Shown: positions 33,208 to 50,281, counted from the first letter of the stretch. The stretch: 64,000 nucleotides of DNA from Prostheceraeus crozeri (GCA_907163375.1 CAJQUW010005784.1:310001-374000), one strand, 5' to 3'. Made by a program: numbers and translations. The notes: generated by a model from the sequence alone, not told the origin.

Positions 33208-33570
33208 TGGTTGATAGGGATCACATCGGGAAAAAACAGATTCCATGTTTCCAACTTCGTATCCTTTCTGGCTTCTAAGGTTGGCCCCGACCTTTCTCTA
33301 ACAACATTTTCCGCACCTCTGCGACCAGCTGCTGGTGGAATGTAGCTCCATTGATGGCCGTTTTTATCTCTGACTTTCAACATCTCCATAATCCAGAGGT
33401 TCTTCGCAGCGTTCATTCTCTTCTTGAGGATGTGGGTTCAATAATGTTGTATCATCATCCTCATTATCTTCTGGTCCACTCGATGCGTCGTCGGATTCTT
33501 CGGATGTATCGTCATCATACATAACGCGAAGTGCCTGCGCCATAGCCGCACGTCGAGGTCGAGATGCCAT
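33090..33570 (-). pseudogene. PiggyBac transposase N-terminal fragment
   Basis: Starts MASRPRRAAM with an acidic linker (YDDDTSEESDD), then shifts frame near 33,400 into a piece with VRDKNGHQWS and KLETWNLFFPDVIP, the opening of the DDE_Tnp_1_7 domain. At 33,219 the frame runs into the TIR of the insertion. The missing central domain and the frameshift make it inactive. Confidence 0.75.
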
Positions 33571-33867
33571 GGTGTGAAGAAAGCAAATAATAGGAGGTAG
33601 ACTGATTCAGTTGTCCTGACTTCACCGCGCTAGTGAACAGATGTTAGCCACACGAATCACAGGCTGTCATGCCTAGATCACGTGAAGCAATCGATGCGCA
33701 CGCAGCAAGCCGTTCAACGCTGCCTAACAATAAGGTGCCCGGCCTGTAACTGATGTCTTTCTAGACATCTTTGCGTCGACACGACGCGCGCTGGTGAATG
33801 ATCGCATTAGGTGCTTTGACATGCATCTCCTGTGACGTAGGTCTAAACATCTTAATTTGGCCTAACT

Positions 33868-36655
33868 CAGTGGTTCTCAACCTTTTTTGGCCGGGGCCCA
33901 AATCCTGGAATCCCGGACCTCGGCGCGGCCCAACCGACGAAAATCCAAAATGGGTGGTCAAAAATAAAAAATGGGTAGTATTTCCACAACGCTTTATTTA
34001 TTTGGCCATAACAGTGGTCAGTACTCAGTAGTCAGTAAAAATTGGTTGTTAGTGCGCTCCCTGGTGCTGCTTCATAGCTGCAAGCCGCTCAAACCTCGGC
34101 TTGATCGTGGTAAGCGCGAGCCTCATGTCGTTTCCTGGCTGCAGCCTTCCCCGGTATTTGGTTTTTATGACCGTGAGCGCTGAAAACCCCTGTTCTGCGA
34201 GGTACGTGGTAGCGAAGGGCAACAGGGACTTCATTGCTTCTCCTGCCAGCGTCGGTTTGCTCCTCATCAGCGAAGCCCAAAAGTTGCCCAATGACTTTTC
34301 TTTGAATTGCTGCCGCAACACGTAGTCGTGCTGAACCTCGATGAGTTCTTCCTGTACTCCAGGACTGTCCGGCGCGTCCTCGACTTGGCAGTCAAATGGC
34401 TGCCGCACCCAACTGTGCAGCTTGACATCAATGGGCGGAAGATACTCCTCGAATTTCACGGCCAGCTTTTCCAGGTGGGCTGAGGCCAATTTTCTGGCGT
34501 AGGCCGCGTCGTCGTCCGACGAGTCTTCGAGCAGTAGATTGAATGTGGGGAAGACCGCTGTTCTATTGGTGTCAACTTTTTGCTGCCATAGCTTCAGCTT
34601 CTGCTTGAATGCCAGCAGCTTCTCGGTGAGGTCGACAACAGTTGTGTTTCTACCTTGCATCGAGCTGTTCAAGATGTTCAGTTCCCCAAACACGTCTGCA
34701 AGGTACGCGGCCTGCAACAGCCACCTCGGATCGTTGAACTTCGCTGCTAAGTTGTGTTTCTTCTCGACAAGAAACATCTCCACCTCCGTCCTCAGCTCCA
34801 CGACTCTCGCGAGCACTTTTCCCCTTGAGAGCCAGCGGACTGAAGAGTGATACAGCAGATGCACATGCTCTGCCCCCACTTCTGCACAAAGCTTGGCAAA
34901 AATCCGAGAGTTCAGCGCCCGCGCATTGATGAAGTTCACCACGTCAACAACGTCCTTCATGACAGCGCTCAGCTCGCCGCCCAACTCTTTCGACGCCAAG
35001 TTCTCTCTGTGCAGCATGCAATGCACAGAAACCACGTCTGGCTGCACTTGCTTCACGCGGCCGTAAAACCCTTGGAAGGGTCCAAGCATCGCAGGTGCGC
35101 CGTCAGTGGTGATACTGAAGCAGTTTTGCCAGCTCAGGCCCTCGTCACAGAAGAACTGGTCGACACAATTAAAGATGTCTGCTCCTGTTGTCGTTGTCTC
35201 CAGCGCGTGGCAAAACAACATCTCTTCCACCAATTCGTCGTTACGTCGGTACCTCACATACACCAGCAGCTGTGGATCGTTGCTCGTGTCCGTACTTTCG
35301 TCCAGTTGAATACCGAACTTCCCGGCGGCTTTCATTTCCTGCACGACCTGTTCTCGCACATCCGCCGACATCTCAGCAATGCGCCGTCTGATTGTGTCGT
35401 TGGACATGGGCACGTTCGAAACCTGAAATGTGAATGTCTATGTTTGCATGCGTCATTTATAGCCAACGTAGGTATACGTACCTTCTTCGCAGCTGCGTCT
35501 TCTTCGAGAATTTTCAGGACGTCGATGATGGCTGGCTTTACGAGATCTTCGGCCATCGTATGTGCAACCTTCTTGCGCGCCATCTTCCACGCAACGTCGA
35601 AAGAAGCGAGGGTCAAGTTTTTCTGCAATATGACGGCCGGATTCGACGCCGACGTCAGTCTCCCACGTCTGACCCTGCCCTCCAGCGTTTTGAAGTAGTC
35701 CAGCTCTGTAGTAATACAAATAGCATTATTACCTCTTCAACGTTATTAAAACCGTAGAAAAATATGTATGCAGGTGTTTATGCAAATCAATAAAGAAATG
35801 AAATTAACAACTTTAAGTAAAGGAAAATTAATTGATTTGAAGTTAAAATTCATAATTTTTACCAAATAATTATCTTTTTTATTTATGAACCGATTTTAAT
35901 AAATGATATATCATATTAAAGCTTATTAAATTCTACACATTTTGGTATAAAAATTATTCTGAAATTTTGAGATCTAATATCAATTAAACGCCGTTGAAAA
36001 AAAATGCGTTTTTTCGTTTTTGGACTGTGGTCAAGACATTTGGCAACGGATGTTAACAAATTATAGCTCATTTGAATCTGTGGAAAGTCATCTTTCGAAT
36101 GATGTATATCTCGTTGCTGTACGACAAATATTGAAGGCAGGAGAAGCGATTAAAATTGATCAAGTTTAAGTGGTCGGTTTTTTTTGATCAGCACTGTATT
36201 TTCAATCAGACTTACCTTTATCTTCGAGTGCTGGGTGCTTCGAGCGCAGATGACGGAGAAGCTTTCTCTCCTTCAAGGCTTCGTTCGACAACACCTCGGA
36301 ACAGACCACACATTGTGGCTTCGATTCACCGCTGCTGATGATTTCCGTAAACCCGAGGCCGAGGAATGCTTCTTTATATGTGCGCTTCGGCATTACACAG
36401 CCACACGTCTAGAACGAAGACAGCCTAACTCAGTGTGTGCACGCAGACAGCGCAGCGGTTATTAGCAGTTGTAGCGACAGCGTAGCGGTTATCGCGTGGT
36501 CCAGTCAGCCAATCACATCACCGCTCAGTCAGCCAATCACAGACAGGCAGGATTGATTGGCGGCGGGAATCACATCACCGCTAGCCGGCCGCGGCCCATC
36601 TGGGAGGGCTCCGCGGCCCATGTCTGGGCCGCGGCCCATAGGTTGAGAACCACTG
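33868..36655 (-). mobile_element. Apparently intact hAT transposon
   Basis: The 15-base inverted ends CAGTGGTTCTCAACC are perfect, flanked by identical 8-bp duplications GCCTAACT (33860-33867 and 36656-36663). The length is 2,788 bp. The end sequence resembles the Charlie-like group of hAT. It inserted into the right arm of the piggyBac. Confidence 0.9.
34049..36393 (-). CDS. hAT transposase with BED zinc finger, three exons
   Basis: Exons 36216-36393, 35482-35705 and 34049-35422, all GT-AG, join in frame to about 591 residues with no stop. Exon 1 encodes a BED finger (CVVC ... HLRSKH). Exon 3 carries the RNase H-like core: LDESTDTS (first Asp), TTDGAPAM (second Asp), HCMLHRE (Cys/His), VRWLSRGKVL (Trp), and a C-terminal dimerisation block with LAEQGFSALTVIKTKYR. 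It resembles the SCAND3/ZBED5-like family. It would cut and paste the element. Perfect ends and target duplication suggest a recent, perhaps active copy. All frames on the + strand here are shadows. Confidence 0.85.
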
Positions 36656-37020
36656 GCCTAACTGATGATATCACGATGCAAAACATTAAAAGACACAAAG
36701 TCACCAAAGGAATTTCAGTTACAACATTTTTTGAAGATTTTACGAGTAAATTTCTTCGAGGTGATTTTCAAAATCACCCCTTGGTACGGCGAGGGTTAAA
36801 TAATAACGTCATCGGCTTCAGTCACATGATTCAAATAATTATCGCATCCAAACAAGGAACTTCCAAATGTGATATTACTATTCTATATTAAACATAGTAG
36901 CATGCGATGTAGTGATAAATCTATCTATGAACGAAAATGTATTGCGGTTGCGCATGACATTAAAAATGTAAAGTTATGATGCAATAATTATCTTGTAACT
37001 TTAAGTATCTTATAGATTAT

Positions 37021-38010
37021 CAGGGGCGGCGCCAGGGTTTTCCCCGACGAGGTGTCGTGTTTCCCCGACGGGGTGTCGAGCTACCTGACCTCCCCGACAA
37101 AGCAGTAAAACTTAAAATTCCTTAAATAGTCTTAAATAAATTAAGATAATTTTATTATTTGTTCTAGTTATTTGAACGGTTATTAATTAGATGTTATTCG
37201 TATCTACCTGAAAACTGTATGAGTTAATATACTGATAAATATCAGATAGGCCAATTTTGACAGTTAAATCGCCAACTTCTACTATACCTTTAATAAGCTT
37301 ATGCATGATTAAATCTAAACTTCGCTGTATGACAAATCAATCAATCTAGGTCAGAAGGAGAACTAAAGACATGAAGCCTGTATCGACCGTACAGACTTAT
37401 TTTAGCCTTTAGACGTTGCAGAAAGTTATTTACTCATCTGAGCTTTCGATAGACTACAGATCAGTCATTTGTCTGGAGTCATATTTCCGGCGTTTTCAGC
37501 CAAATCCGATAAAAAACATGCAATAAAATATAATGATGTGTGCAAACAAGCATACTAAATTTTGCGGTCGGTTCAGAGAGACCGAACTAGGTAAAGGGGT
37601 CATATGACAGCAAATACTGGCAAAGAATAATTAAATCAAGTTTCTTGGCAGCAACAAGCTTCATTCGAACATTTCCAGTCCAGAATTTCCCGATTGAAAT
37701 CTCAACAGTAAAATAAGAAGAAAATCCCAGACATTTTCTTAATATAAGATCTTATCATACTACTGATTTCATGCAAAACAAGTGGCTTATGGATCAATTA
37801 CAATCTATAAAAGATTTAAGAATATAGATTATTTTTAGACTTGACAACTAATTGAAATCAAGTCGTATGTCGAGGAAATTGATGATCTTGTCGGGGAAAC
37901 TGCTATAGGCAACTTAGAGTGCCATGCATTTTCTCTCAAATTCCCCGACAGCATTTTAGTCCGATTTCCCCGACGGGGTGTCGGCCGACACCCCGCTGGC
38001 GCCGCCCCTG
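37021..38010. mobile_element. 990-bp hAT-type MITE
   Basis: 15-base inverted ends CAGGGGCGGCGCCAG / CTGGCGCCGCCCCTG, flanked by the exact 8-bp duplication TAGATTAT (37013-37020 and 38011-38018). Subterminal CCCCGACGGGGTGTCG palindromes occur at both ends. No coding capacity, so it would depend on a transposase elsewhere. Confidence 0.85.
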
Positions 38011-38032
38011 TAGATTATGGTTGATTAGCTGA

Positions 38033-38140
38033 CTTAAATACTGATTGACATTTTTACAGCATACGCAATCACGCGCTTTGTTACCACTTAAATACTGATT
38101 GACATTTTTACAGAATACGCAATCGCGCGCTTTGTTACCG
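38033..38140. repeat. 54-bp direct duplication
   Basis: Two head-to-tail copies starting ACTTAAATACTGATTGACA, with three differences, just outside the MITE. Confidence 0.8.
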
Positions 38141-39253
38141 CATGTTATTGGGTAGAACTCTAATACACGCGGTCTATCACCGTTAGAAATTCACTGACTT
38201 CTGAAATTACCTGTTGGCGTCTAAAATGATTTGAATGTTGAATTTGAGCAAAATATTAATTTGATCCGTTTTTCACATTTAAATTCAATTTTCAGTTATC
38301 ACAAGCCGTTCAAATTTTTCATATCAAGATGTCATCAATCATGATTTGATATAGATCCGCCTACCAAACCACGATTTGGTAAGCGTTAATGAATTAAAGA
38401 AGTAGATCAAATTGCGTTTTATACACATCAGTGGATTTATAAACTTTTAAAAAATTTCTAGACGGAAAATTTTGAAAAAATGGAAGGTTTTCTTTCTCGC
38501 ACACTGCGTAGGAAGCAATTTTTAGGGAAGCATATAGGCCATCTTCCTTTATATGAAACATGCCAGTGATAGATAATATGCTGAGTGAAAATAATTGATG
38601 TGTTAAATTCATGCAATGTACAGTATATGATTTTAACTTGCTGTGAACTTCCATGTGGCCTACGTTTAGCTGCACATTAGCCGAAGCATGATTTTGCAGA
38701 AAAGAAATCACCTGGGATCTTCAAAATGATTGAAATGACTTGGCAATTGCTTGAAATCATTTGACTTATACCGTTGACTTGGTGATTTTACTATAGATGT
38801 CATTTTTAATTTATCATGATTAATGATTAAATGCAGTAATACACTTAAGCTCATTTCATTCATAAAAATTCTGACGAATATTGTTGTAGCAGCAATTCAG
38901 CTTATAATCGATGAATAAATTTGCTTCACTTTCGCACGAAAACAAGTTCTTATCACACGAATACATTAGCAACAAATGATGTCGGTCCGAAAAGTCAGCC
39001 AGCATCTCAGGTTTTGACTAGATCTTTTAAATATTCGTTAAGTGCAAGTTCTACGAAATAAGCGATTAAAACATGTCAACATAAATGCTGTTTACTTCAG
39101 AGATGAGCATGTTAACACTGATTCTCCACCTATGTAACGACATTGCTGTAAAGAATCACATGCCTATGACAACTAAAAACAACGCAGTGATTAACAATCT
39201 TCGTATTTTGAGTTTCCCGTTACTGCGGTTAAAAGTAGTAATACTTTGACACA

Positions 39254-43556
<4,303 letters not shown>

Positions 43557-44148
43557 CTGCAAGATTTGGAAAGTTATAAATGAAAGAATTTTTGTTCTTG
43601 GTAATCTGTGCTTCTTCATTCTATGAATAAATTTTCAGATGTTCATGATGCTAATGCGGAGGAATTATATGATGAAAACTTTCTTGGCGACGGAAGCACT
43701 CCTAAATAAGAGCAGCATAATTAAATGACAGAACAGTCAGCAAAAAATTATAAAATCATGTTGATCAATGTTCACGACTGATTAATTATAGACCAACAGC
43801 ATTTTAGAGCTTCTTGCGATAATAAAATGCTCCACAATAAAAATAACACGTCCGTGAAAGGCACTGGTGCCGAAGATGTGTTCAGCATGATCACTCCCAT
43901 CTTCTGACTTACAGAAATGTCCGAATCCAAGCATTTCCACATTTTACAATATGATATAATTTTGAGAATAGATGCTACATATACCATAATAAGATAATGT
44001 AGTGCAGTGGTCCCCCCTTAGAAGGACAACGACCACTGAAAGGAGTAAGGAAAAGTGGTCGTTGAAGGGGGTGGTCGCTCTAGGGGAGTGTGTTTTTCAA
44101 CTTATATGCTGCTTGTGATAGATACCCAACATGTATTCGAGCACTGAC

Positions 44149-44386
44149 TATGGTTCAAGCTGTGGAGCCAGGGTAAACCAGATGTTCGGTTTTGAAAAAC
44201 ACAAGTTATGCCAAATTACAATGCATTTCGCTTACCACCGGTAAGCATGGTCACGTTCAGACCATTAAAAATATTGACCACGCTTACCGGCGGTAAGCGA
44301 AATGCTTTGTAATTTGGCATAACTTGCGTTTTTCAAAACCGAACATCTGGCTTACCCTGGCTACACAGCTTGAACCATAGTCATGG
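44149..44386. mobile_element. Foldback palindrome
   Basis: Arms of about 105 bases (outer GACTATGGTTCAAGCTGTG; inner CGCTTACC-CCGGTAAGC) pair almost perfectly around a spacer of about 30 bases. This is typical of a foldback or MITE-type insertion. Confidence 0.7.
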
Positions 44387-44815
44387 CACAGGGTCTATTC
44401 AAACATCGAGCACTGACGTTGCATCTCATTGAAAAGCGGGACTATGTATACACTTTTATTACTAAATTGAACATTTTTGAAACTTATCTTCTTAAATTTA
44501 GGCCTAGTGTACTGTGTAAGGTAATCATAACTTTGGTTGTACAAAGTTGGATATGAATGCTGCGTTTATGTTTGTTGTAGATTTTGAAAGTATATCAAAA
44601 GATGAACAAGGCCACAAGTTCTTCGCGGCGCTTTTTAACACCAGTGATCGCAAAATGTAATTTTCGCTTGCTTTGCCAGTGCTTTTTGAAAGCAACATGC
44701 ATCAATTCATTCATTTAACGGTTAGTCAGTATTTTCTGTTTCTTTATGTCATTCCTCATTTTACATGCGAACAAGCGAAAATTTTGTTGAAGCTGTGGCT
44801 TTAGAAAGGGAGGTC

Positions 44816-47800
44816 CAGGGTGGCGGCCAGATTTCAAGCTTCAAATTCCCGGGCTGTTTCATCGATTTTCCACGGTATTTCTTTAATATTGACCTGATAT
44901 GTTATTCCAATTACACCGCTCTATAACTATCGGGACATTTCTTTAAACTGCTTTCATCATAAAATTTGTGACATTTCCTATTTGTATTTGGACATCAAAT
45001 TTTGACGTGAACAATATTTGACTCAGTCGACCTCAGTTTTAAATATTTTTTAAAAAATTCTGTGAGCTGTGGTTCTCAAAATGAAAACCATCTACTTTCC
45101 TGTAGAATACGCAAGCTTTGTTTTGTTATGTTCTTTATTGTGCACCCAAAATTACACTTTTTCTCAACCCTCAATACCATACAATTGTACAACCTCCGAA
45201 AAGCCTCGTTACTTACACCTAGATGTACAACACAGGACCCAATACGCAACTGCAAGACCAAACTTACAATATTTGCTCCAGACAACCAACCGCAGCTCAG
45301 GCGTAAATCAAGTTAACTGAAACTACATCTGCCTAACTACCGTTTTAAAAATCCATAAAATTCCTTGAACAATGGCTATCTGCGTAAGCAGATAACATGC
45401 TACATCAACAAATCACATGAGTATTAGCATTTTAGAACTCTATAAAAGTCCAAAGACATCTAACCACACAGCACAATTACCTGGAGATATCTTACTCAAC
45501 ATTCAACATTCGCATCTCTATGTGACTTTGAAGAATCACTTAAGCGAAACATATTTCAATTAACATAAGAGAGTGTCATCGAAAAAGTCAGTTCAGTTAA
45601 ACATCACTAAAGACAGCTGATAAAATGAATCATACTCTTACACCTCCCTGTGATCTTGAAAATCACAAAACAGCTGATAAAGTCAATCATTTAAGTCACA
45701 AAATCACGAAGATACGCGGGAGATTCACGTCTTGATTCACGTCTTGTTGACACAATGGGAGACACGACTTGTAGTTCTTCTGAGCTGTCCGAATCACTGT
45801 CTTGCTTGTCAGATGGATCCAATGAGTCGCAAGCAGGAACATGTTGGTCCACAACACTACACTCTGAGTCACTCGTGTTCGAATCACTGTCATCACTTTG
45901 AAGCACTTGAGGGACCACCGGAACTTTCTTCAGATGCACGACATGCCTTGTTATGCCATCATTATCAAGCTCCAACGAGACGGAAGATCTAATGCCGGTA
46001 ACACGATGAGGTCCACTCCATTCGGACATGCAATTACCATCTGATCGTAAATATACGAGATCACCAACAGTGTAAGGGTTATCACTGACGCGCATCACGC
46101 CGTCTTCAACGGGCTGGTTTCACCATTGGCTCACGATGTCGCATCTTGGCAGCCGATGTAGCTGAACTCCAGACTTACCTGACTCGCAATGAAATATTAG
46201 TGAATATGGAGACGGTCTTCCTGAGTCCTGAGTGGTCACATTGTACCAGAACACACATTCTTCAATTGATCTTCTCGATCTTGCCACCACAGTCTTCACC
46301 GTGCGATGGTTCCTCTCTGAAATGCCATTTCCTTGTGGTCTGTATGCACACGAAAATTCTTGTCTTACTCCCCATTCACTCAAAAGTTTGCTGACATTCC
46401 CACTGCGAAAGACAGTTCCATTGTCAGAAAGCAAAACCTCAGAGGGACCGAACTCCGAAAAAATTCGTGTGAGATGACTACTGACTTCATGAGCGCCTTC
46501 ATTGACCATAAAACGCCATATTGTAAACCTTGATCCCGTGTCAATCACTGTTAGGAAGGGCTTCCGACCAACGTGCGTGATATCACATGACACTTTCTTC
46601 CAAATCTCATTCGTCGACAAGCAACCTTTCTTGAAATGAGGGTTGATAGCAGGGCACACGCGAGCACAAGTGTCACACCTTCGAACGACTTTCTTAACCA
46701 TCTCTTTGCTAACACAGCTGCCAAATCTTTCTCTCGTCAGATGGTACGTTCTGTCCACTCCGAAATGACTCCGATCGTGAATTCTGCACAATTCATCTTC
46801 CAAATTGACATGAGAGCCAACAGCACCCAAAGCACATCTCTCATCATCTCTCGCCTTTCCCTGCAACCATGTCCTTGGAACTCGCGTAAGCTTATCTGCA
46901 AGGTTTGCCTCGGATCTCACCAGCTCCACTCTCACATCGAGGGATTCCTGCATCAGCAAGTCTCTTAACATCCGAATCCGACGTCTTATGAGTACCTCTG
47001 CAAGTGCATGGGTCCGGATGTTGTGAGTGTCGTGAAATGCACAATTTAGCCATCCTCGAACCGTAGCAGAATCCGTTCTGAGAATAAAGGATCTGATATT
47101 CCACTTGATGGCAAGATTAACTCCACGAACGGCTGCATTCAACTCACTTATATTTATGTGGGCAGTATCATTCTCCTTCCTCAGCCAGGCTGCATCTTCC
47201 ATTACGTTCCCATTGATTGTCAAAACGATTCCAACAGCCAAATTACTTGCGTCAGTCCAAATCATACTCTTACACTTCCTAAATAGCCTGCAGCCAGTGA
47301 ACTACTTACGGGATCTAAATGATTTCATATCGACAGGAAAATTCACTTCCTGAACTTTCTGACGATCAAAAAAACTGCCTTGTCATCATCTGAATCATAA
47401 AATTCTATAAAGTTGAAATTAGCCGTACTTCTATTTAGTGGTACTCATGCTTCAATTTTCAAATATGTTTAGTTGAAGCAATTACATTTTGGAACACGGC
47501 ATTTTGAACTACCTTTTCATGCCATGATAGAAAACTATGAAAGCACATGTTAATACAACGGCACGATGGCACCAAATGATCAAGAAGTATCGACAAGAGC
47601 AACCGGGAAAACTGCCACAATTGAGGAAGACCGCAAGCGCTCAAAGATTTCCTAATTATCATACTGTTTTTATCAGCTTATGTAGAAACAATGGGTGCAT
47701 GGTAACCGCCAGTCGTGACATGTGTGCCTGATGTTTCGAGCTGAGTCAAGTATATTGCTCGAAAATCAAGGTCTCGAATTTTCTTGATTCATCGAATGCG

Positions 47801-49796
47801 GTGCAACGCAGTAATGTTACCTCTGTGTTGAAGACAATACCATAGGATTAAACCATGGTAGAAGCTTCTTTATCTGGTTTGATTTCAATCGAATCTGACT
47901 TTGTATTCCTCCTAATCAAATTATTCAATTTTCTTCTTCTTCATCACACTGTATAATTAATTCCGTGAGCTTCTAGTTGCTTATTGAAATAATGTTCACA
48001 GCGTGACCAAAAAATTAAAATGTCAATACAATGAATTGATAATACATATCTTTTGAAAATATCACGTCTCAAGAGTCAATTTGTAACTTCAGCCTTACAT
48101 GTCTGAAAGCTGAAGTCTGAAAAAATTGCTAAAAGCAAAAATTATATGATCAGTCGATGAAAATGAAAGATTCTGTGATTATTAAAAGGCACGAAAAAAA
48201 CCTATCGTTGTAAAATCATTCAGATTTCATAAATAGCTCCCATGCTACAAACCACTGAATGAAGGCGTGATCGTTTGTGCTTGTTTAAAAAATAGCTTAC
48301 CAGCTAAATGTGCAGACCCAAGTTTATTCAAGAAACATGTAAATAAGAACTAATGTAAATGTCATCAAATGTTTAATGGACTATCAGCCAATCCCGCACT
48401 CTCGAAATATTTGATTTGACTGTCAATTAGCAATGCGACGTGTTAAATGCATACGTGTATATCACGGTTAACCGGTCAAGCACATACATCCAGGTATTAA
48501 ATAGCTAGGCTCTATTTTTCTGGGCATATGGCATAGGCCAGCAAAATTTGCTTGCTTTGATGTTTAGAACGGTATTTGTTGATTTATTTTTCGCGTTTCT
48601 GGTATAGTCGTGACTGGGGCTGAGAACAAAATCTCTACCGCTAGATGAAGCTCCAGATGGTTGGTTCCATATGTTAGCGACCCAGTATTTGGAAGCGGTC
48701 GTCTACACATAAGTACCATTGGTTTAGGTGGACGTCTTGTCGCGACTTAATGTGAGGTTTTCGAACTCATCACTTAGTTTAGCCAGACTTATATTCAAAA
48801 TACCATCGAAAACTCTGATGCACTTTTTTGTCAGAGGCAGCGCTGGTAGAATTTTATGGCATGATTTTGGACTGATACCCTTCCACATCTTGCTGTGGGT
48901 GAAAGCGTGTAAGTAACCTACAGTGTTAAATTAAGCTATTATTGCTCAAAAGTTTCTGCACTTGCAGAATATCTTACAACTTATGAAATTTGCTATGTGA
49001 AGATAGACGACGATTTAGATATGACTTTTTTAGTGTCTAAAACTCGCAACTTTAATTACATCATTAGAGGCTGCATAATGTACCAATTTGCCATATTACG
49101 GGTCTGCTACGAAATTGCATGCAAGCTCGCTAAAAAACAAAAAACGATTTTTTGCGAGTTTATACTTGCATATACGAATTAGTTTATAGTCAACTCATCG
49201 ACTTCGACGAGCATAGCCACATATTGTTTAAAATGTGTTGTAAGTTAAAACATTGTTTGTAAGTAAAACCAATGTGAAAAATATGAGTAAAACATAAATG
49301 TAAATGCTGATCATATTCAGATGGTAGGTAATGAAAAAAGGCCTGCGTAAATGTAAGTAGAGAACGAAAAAAAAATAATAACTGGCACGAGAAATCCTGC
49401 CAATCTGCCACACTGTTTGGCAGAGCAATAATTGCGGCATTTGCTTATATTGACAAAAACTTAATATGCAGGTCTGGTGGCTCAGATGCTTCCAAATGAC
49501 AATTGCGTCAGAATGAAATTTAATGATTTGATTGAGTAGAAGATAACGATAAGTGAAAAGAATTTGATCCCTCCAAAGGACCCATGTGGCGTTCCCTATA
49601 GGCTATTAATTATAAGAAATTTAATAGAAATGGTGGGCCCAATAAAAGTCATACTAGCAGTAGCTGAAATCAAGAAATTATGCTCATTTAACCTAGTGGC
49701 AAAAAAATCCCAAAATGGCATTCCCGGACTATTTAAAGGCTAATTGGCTATTTCGCTAAAATTTAAGGGCGATTCCCGCGCTCGGCCGCCACCCTG
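44816..49796. mobile_element. 5-kb TIR element, copy A
   Basis: Ends CAGGGTGGCGGCC and GGCCGCCACCCTG are flanked by GAGGTC on both sides (44810-44815 and 49797-49802). Segments 44816-45090 and 47284-48900 also occur, contiguous, in copy B. The 45,090-47,284 interval with the Gypsy fragment is extra here. No transposase is recognised, so the class is uncertain. Confidence 0.6.
45691..47265 (-). pseudogene. Gypsy RNase H-integrase fragment with one stop
   Basis: A 525-codon reading frame broken only by TGA at 46120-46122. First an RNase H: MIWTDASNLAVG (Asp), ISELNAAV (Glu), LRTDSATVRG (Asp). Then an integrase: HDRSHFG ... CDTCARVC zinc site, VSCDITHVG, LLSDNGTVF and GISERNHR giving D-D-E, and a GDLVYLR C-terminal domain. 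Reverse transcriptase, gag and protease are missing, and no LTRs were found. It is an otherwise well-kept, 5'-truncated Ty3/Gypsy-like piece. Confidence 0.85.
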
Positions 49797-50281
49797 GAGG
49801 TCAGAAAGGCATGTGGAACCTCTATTCACTCATTTGGCGATTTCTATAATGGTGTCGGTCGACATGTGATCACTGGAGATGGGCAACAATAAAAAATATC
49901 TCGTCTGAACTGCATGTAGGTCGTTGTAGAGTAGTGGTCGCAGTGAGGGGGACCACTTTACTATATCATATTTGGATAACATAATGTAGACGCACTCCGT
50001 GCTCAAAAATAATGTCGTATCATCGAGCGTGTCGGATCAGTGAATTTTTGCTGATGCAGTATATATACACTGCATTCACTGATATATTCACTGGTAGTAT
50101 TATAAAGCAATGTACGTACATACAATATGTATATGATGCTATCATAATCATACCATAGTTTCATTATCCCGCAGATCCACGTTCATCATAATCAAAATAT
50201 TCGTTGTGCTAACTATGTACGTGTATAGTACATGCTTTCTCATAAGTTAAATATACACGAGTACAGTATGCGAAATTCATT

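Larger units (their letters stand above)
19739..33219. mobile_element. 13.5-kb TIR element inside piggyBac
   Basis: Both ends read CCCTATCAACCA inward (19739-19750; reverse complement at 33208-33219) and interrupt the piggyBac gene. Each arm is a GC-rich cluster of GTCGCC / GGCGAC motifs: about ten between 19,755 and 19,905, and about twelve between 33,004 and 33,205. The base pair AT borders both ends, too short to prove a target duplication. No intact transposase is seen inside. The family is not identified. Confidence 0.55.
19083..36795 (-). mobile_element. Deleted piggyBac, split by later insertions
   Basis: Ends are TTAA-CCCTCGCC (19079-19090) and GGCGAGGG-TTAA (36788-36799), the TTAA duplication typical of piggyBac. 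Subterminal GGTGATTTT-AAAATCACC palindromes occur at both ends. A C-terminal transposase piece (19315-19698) and an N-terminal piece (33230-33570) lie on the same strand. Subtracting the 13.5-kb insertion and the hAT leaves about 1.4 kb, so the catalytic core had been lost already or was lost at insertion. Confidence 0.7.

Noticed and set aside
33761-34031. Small proteins at the left end of the hAT
   Set aside because: They cross the target duplication and terminal repeat, so the frames are accidental.
34847-35698. 283-codon + strand frame
   Set aside because: Antisense shadow of the hAT transposase exons.
45062-45320. Overlapping short + strand frames next to the Gypsy fragment
   Set aside because: No family signal, and the start falls inside the repeat shared with copy B.
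44005-49965. Tigger-type ends (AGTGGTCCCCC at both places) forming one element
   Set aside because: Similarity is limited to about 11 bases plus scattered matches, and no clean TA duplication could be shown.
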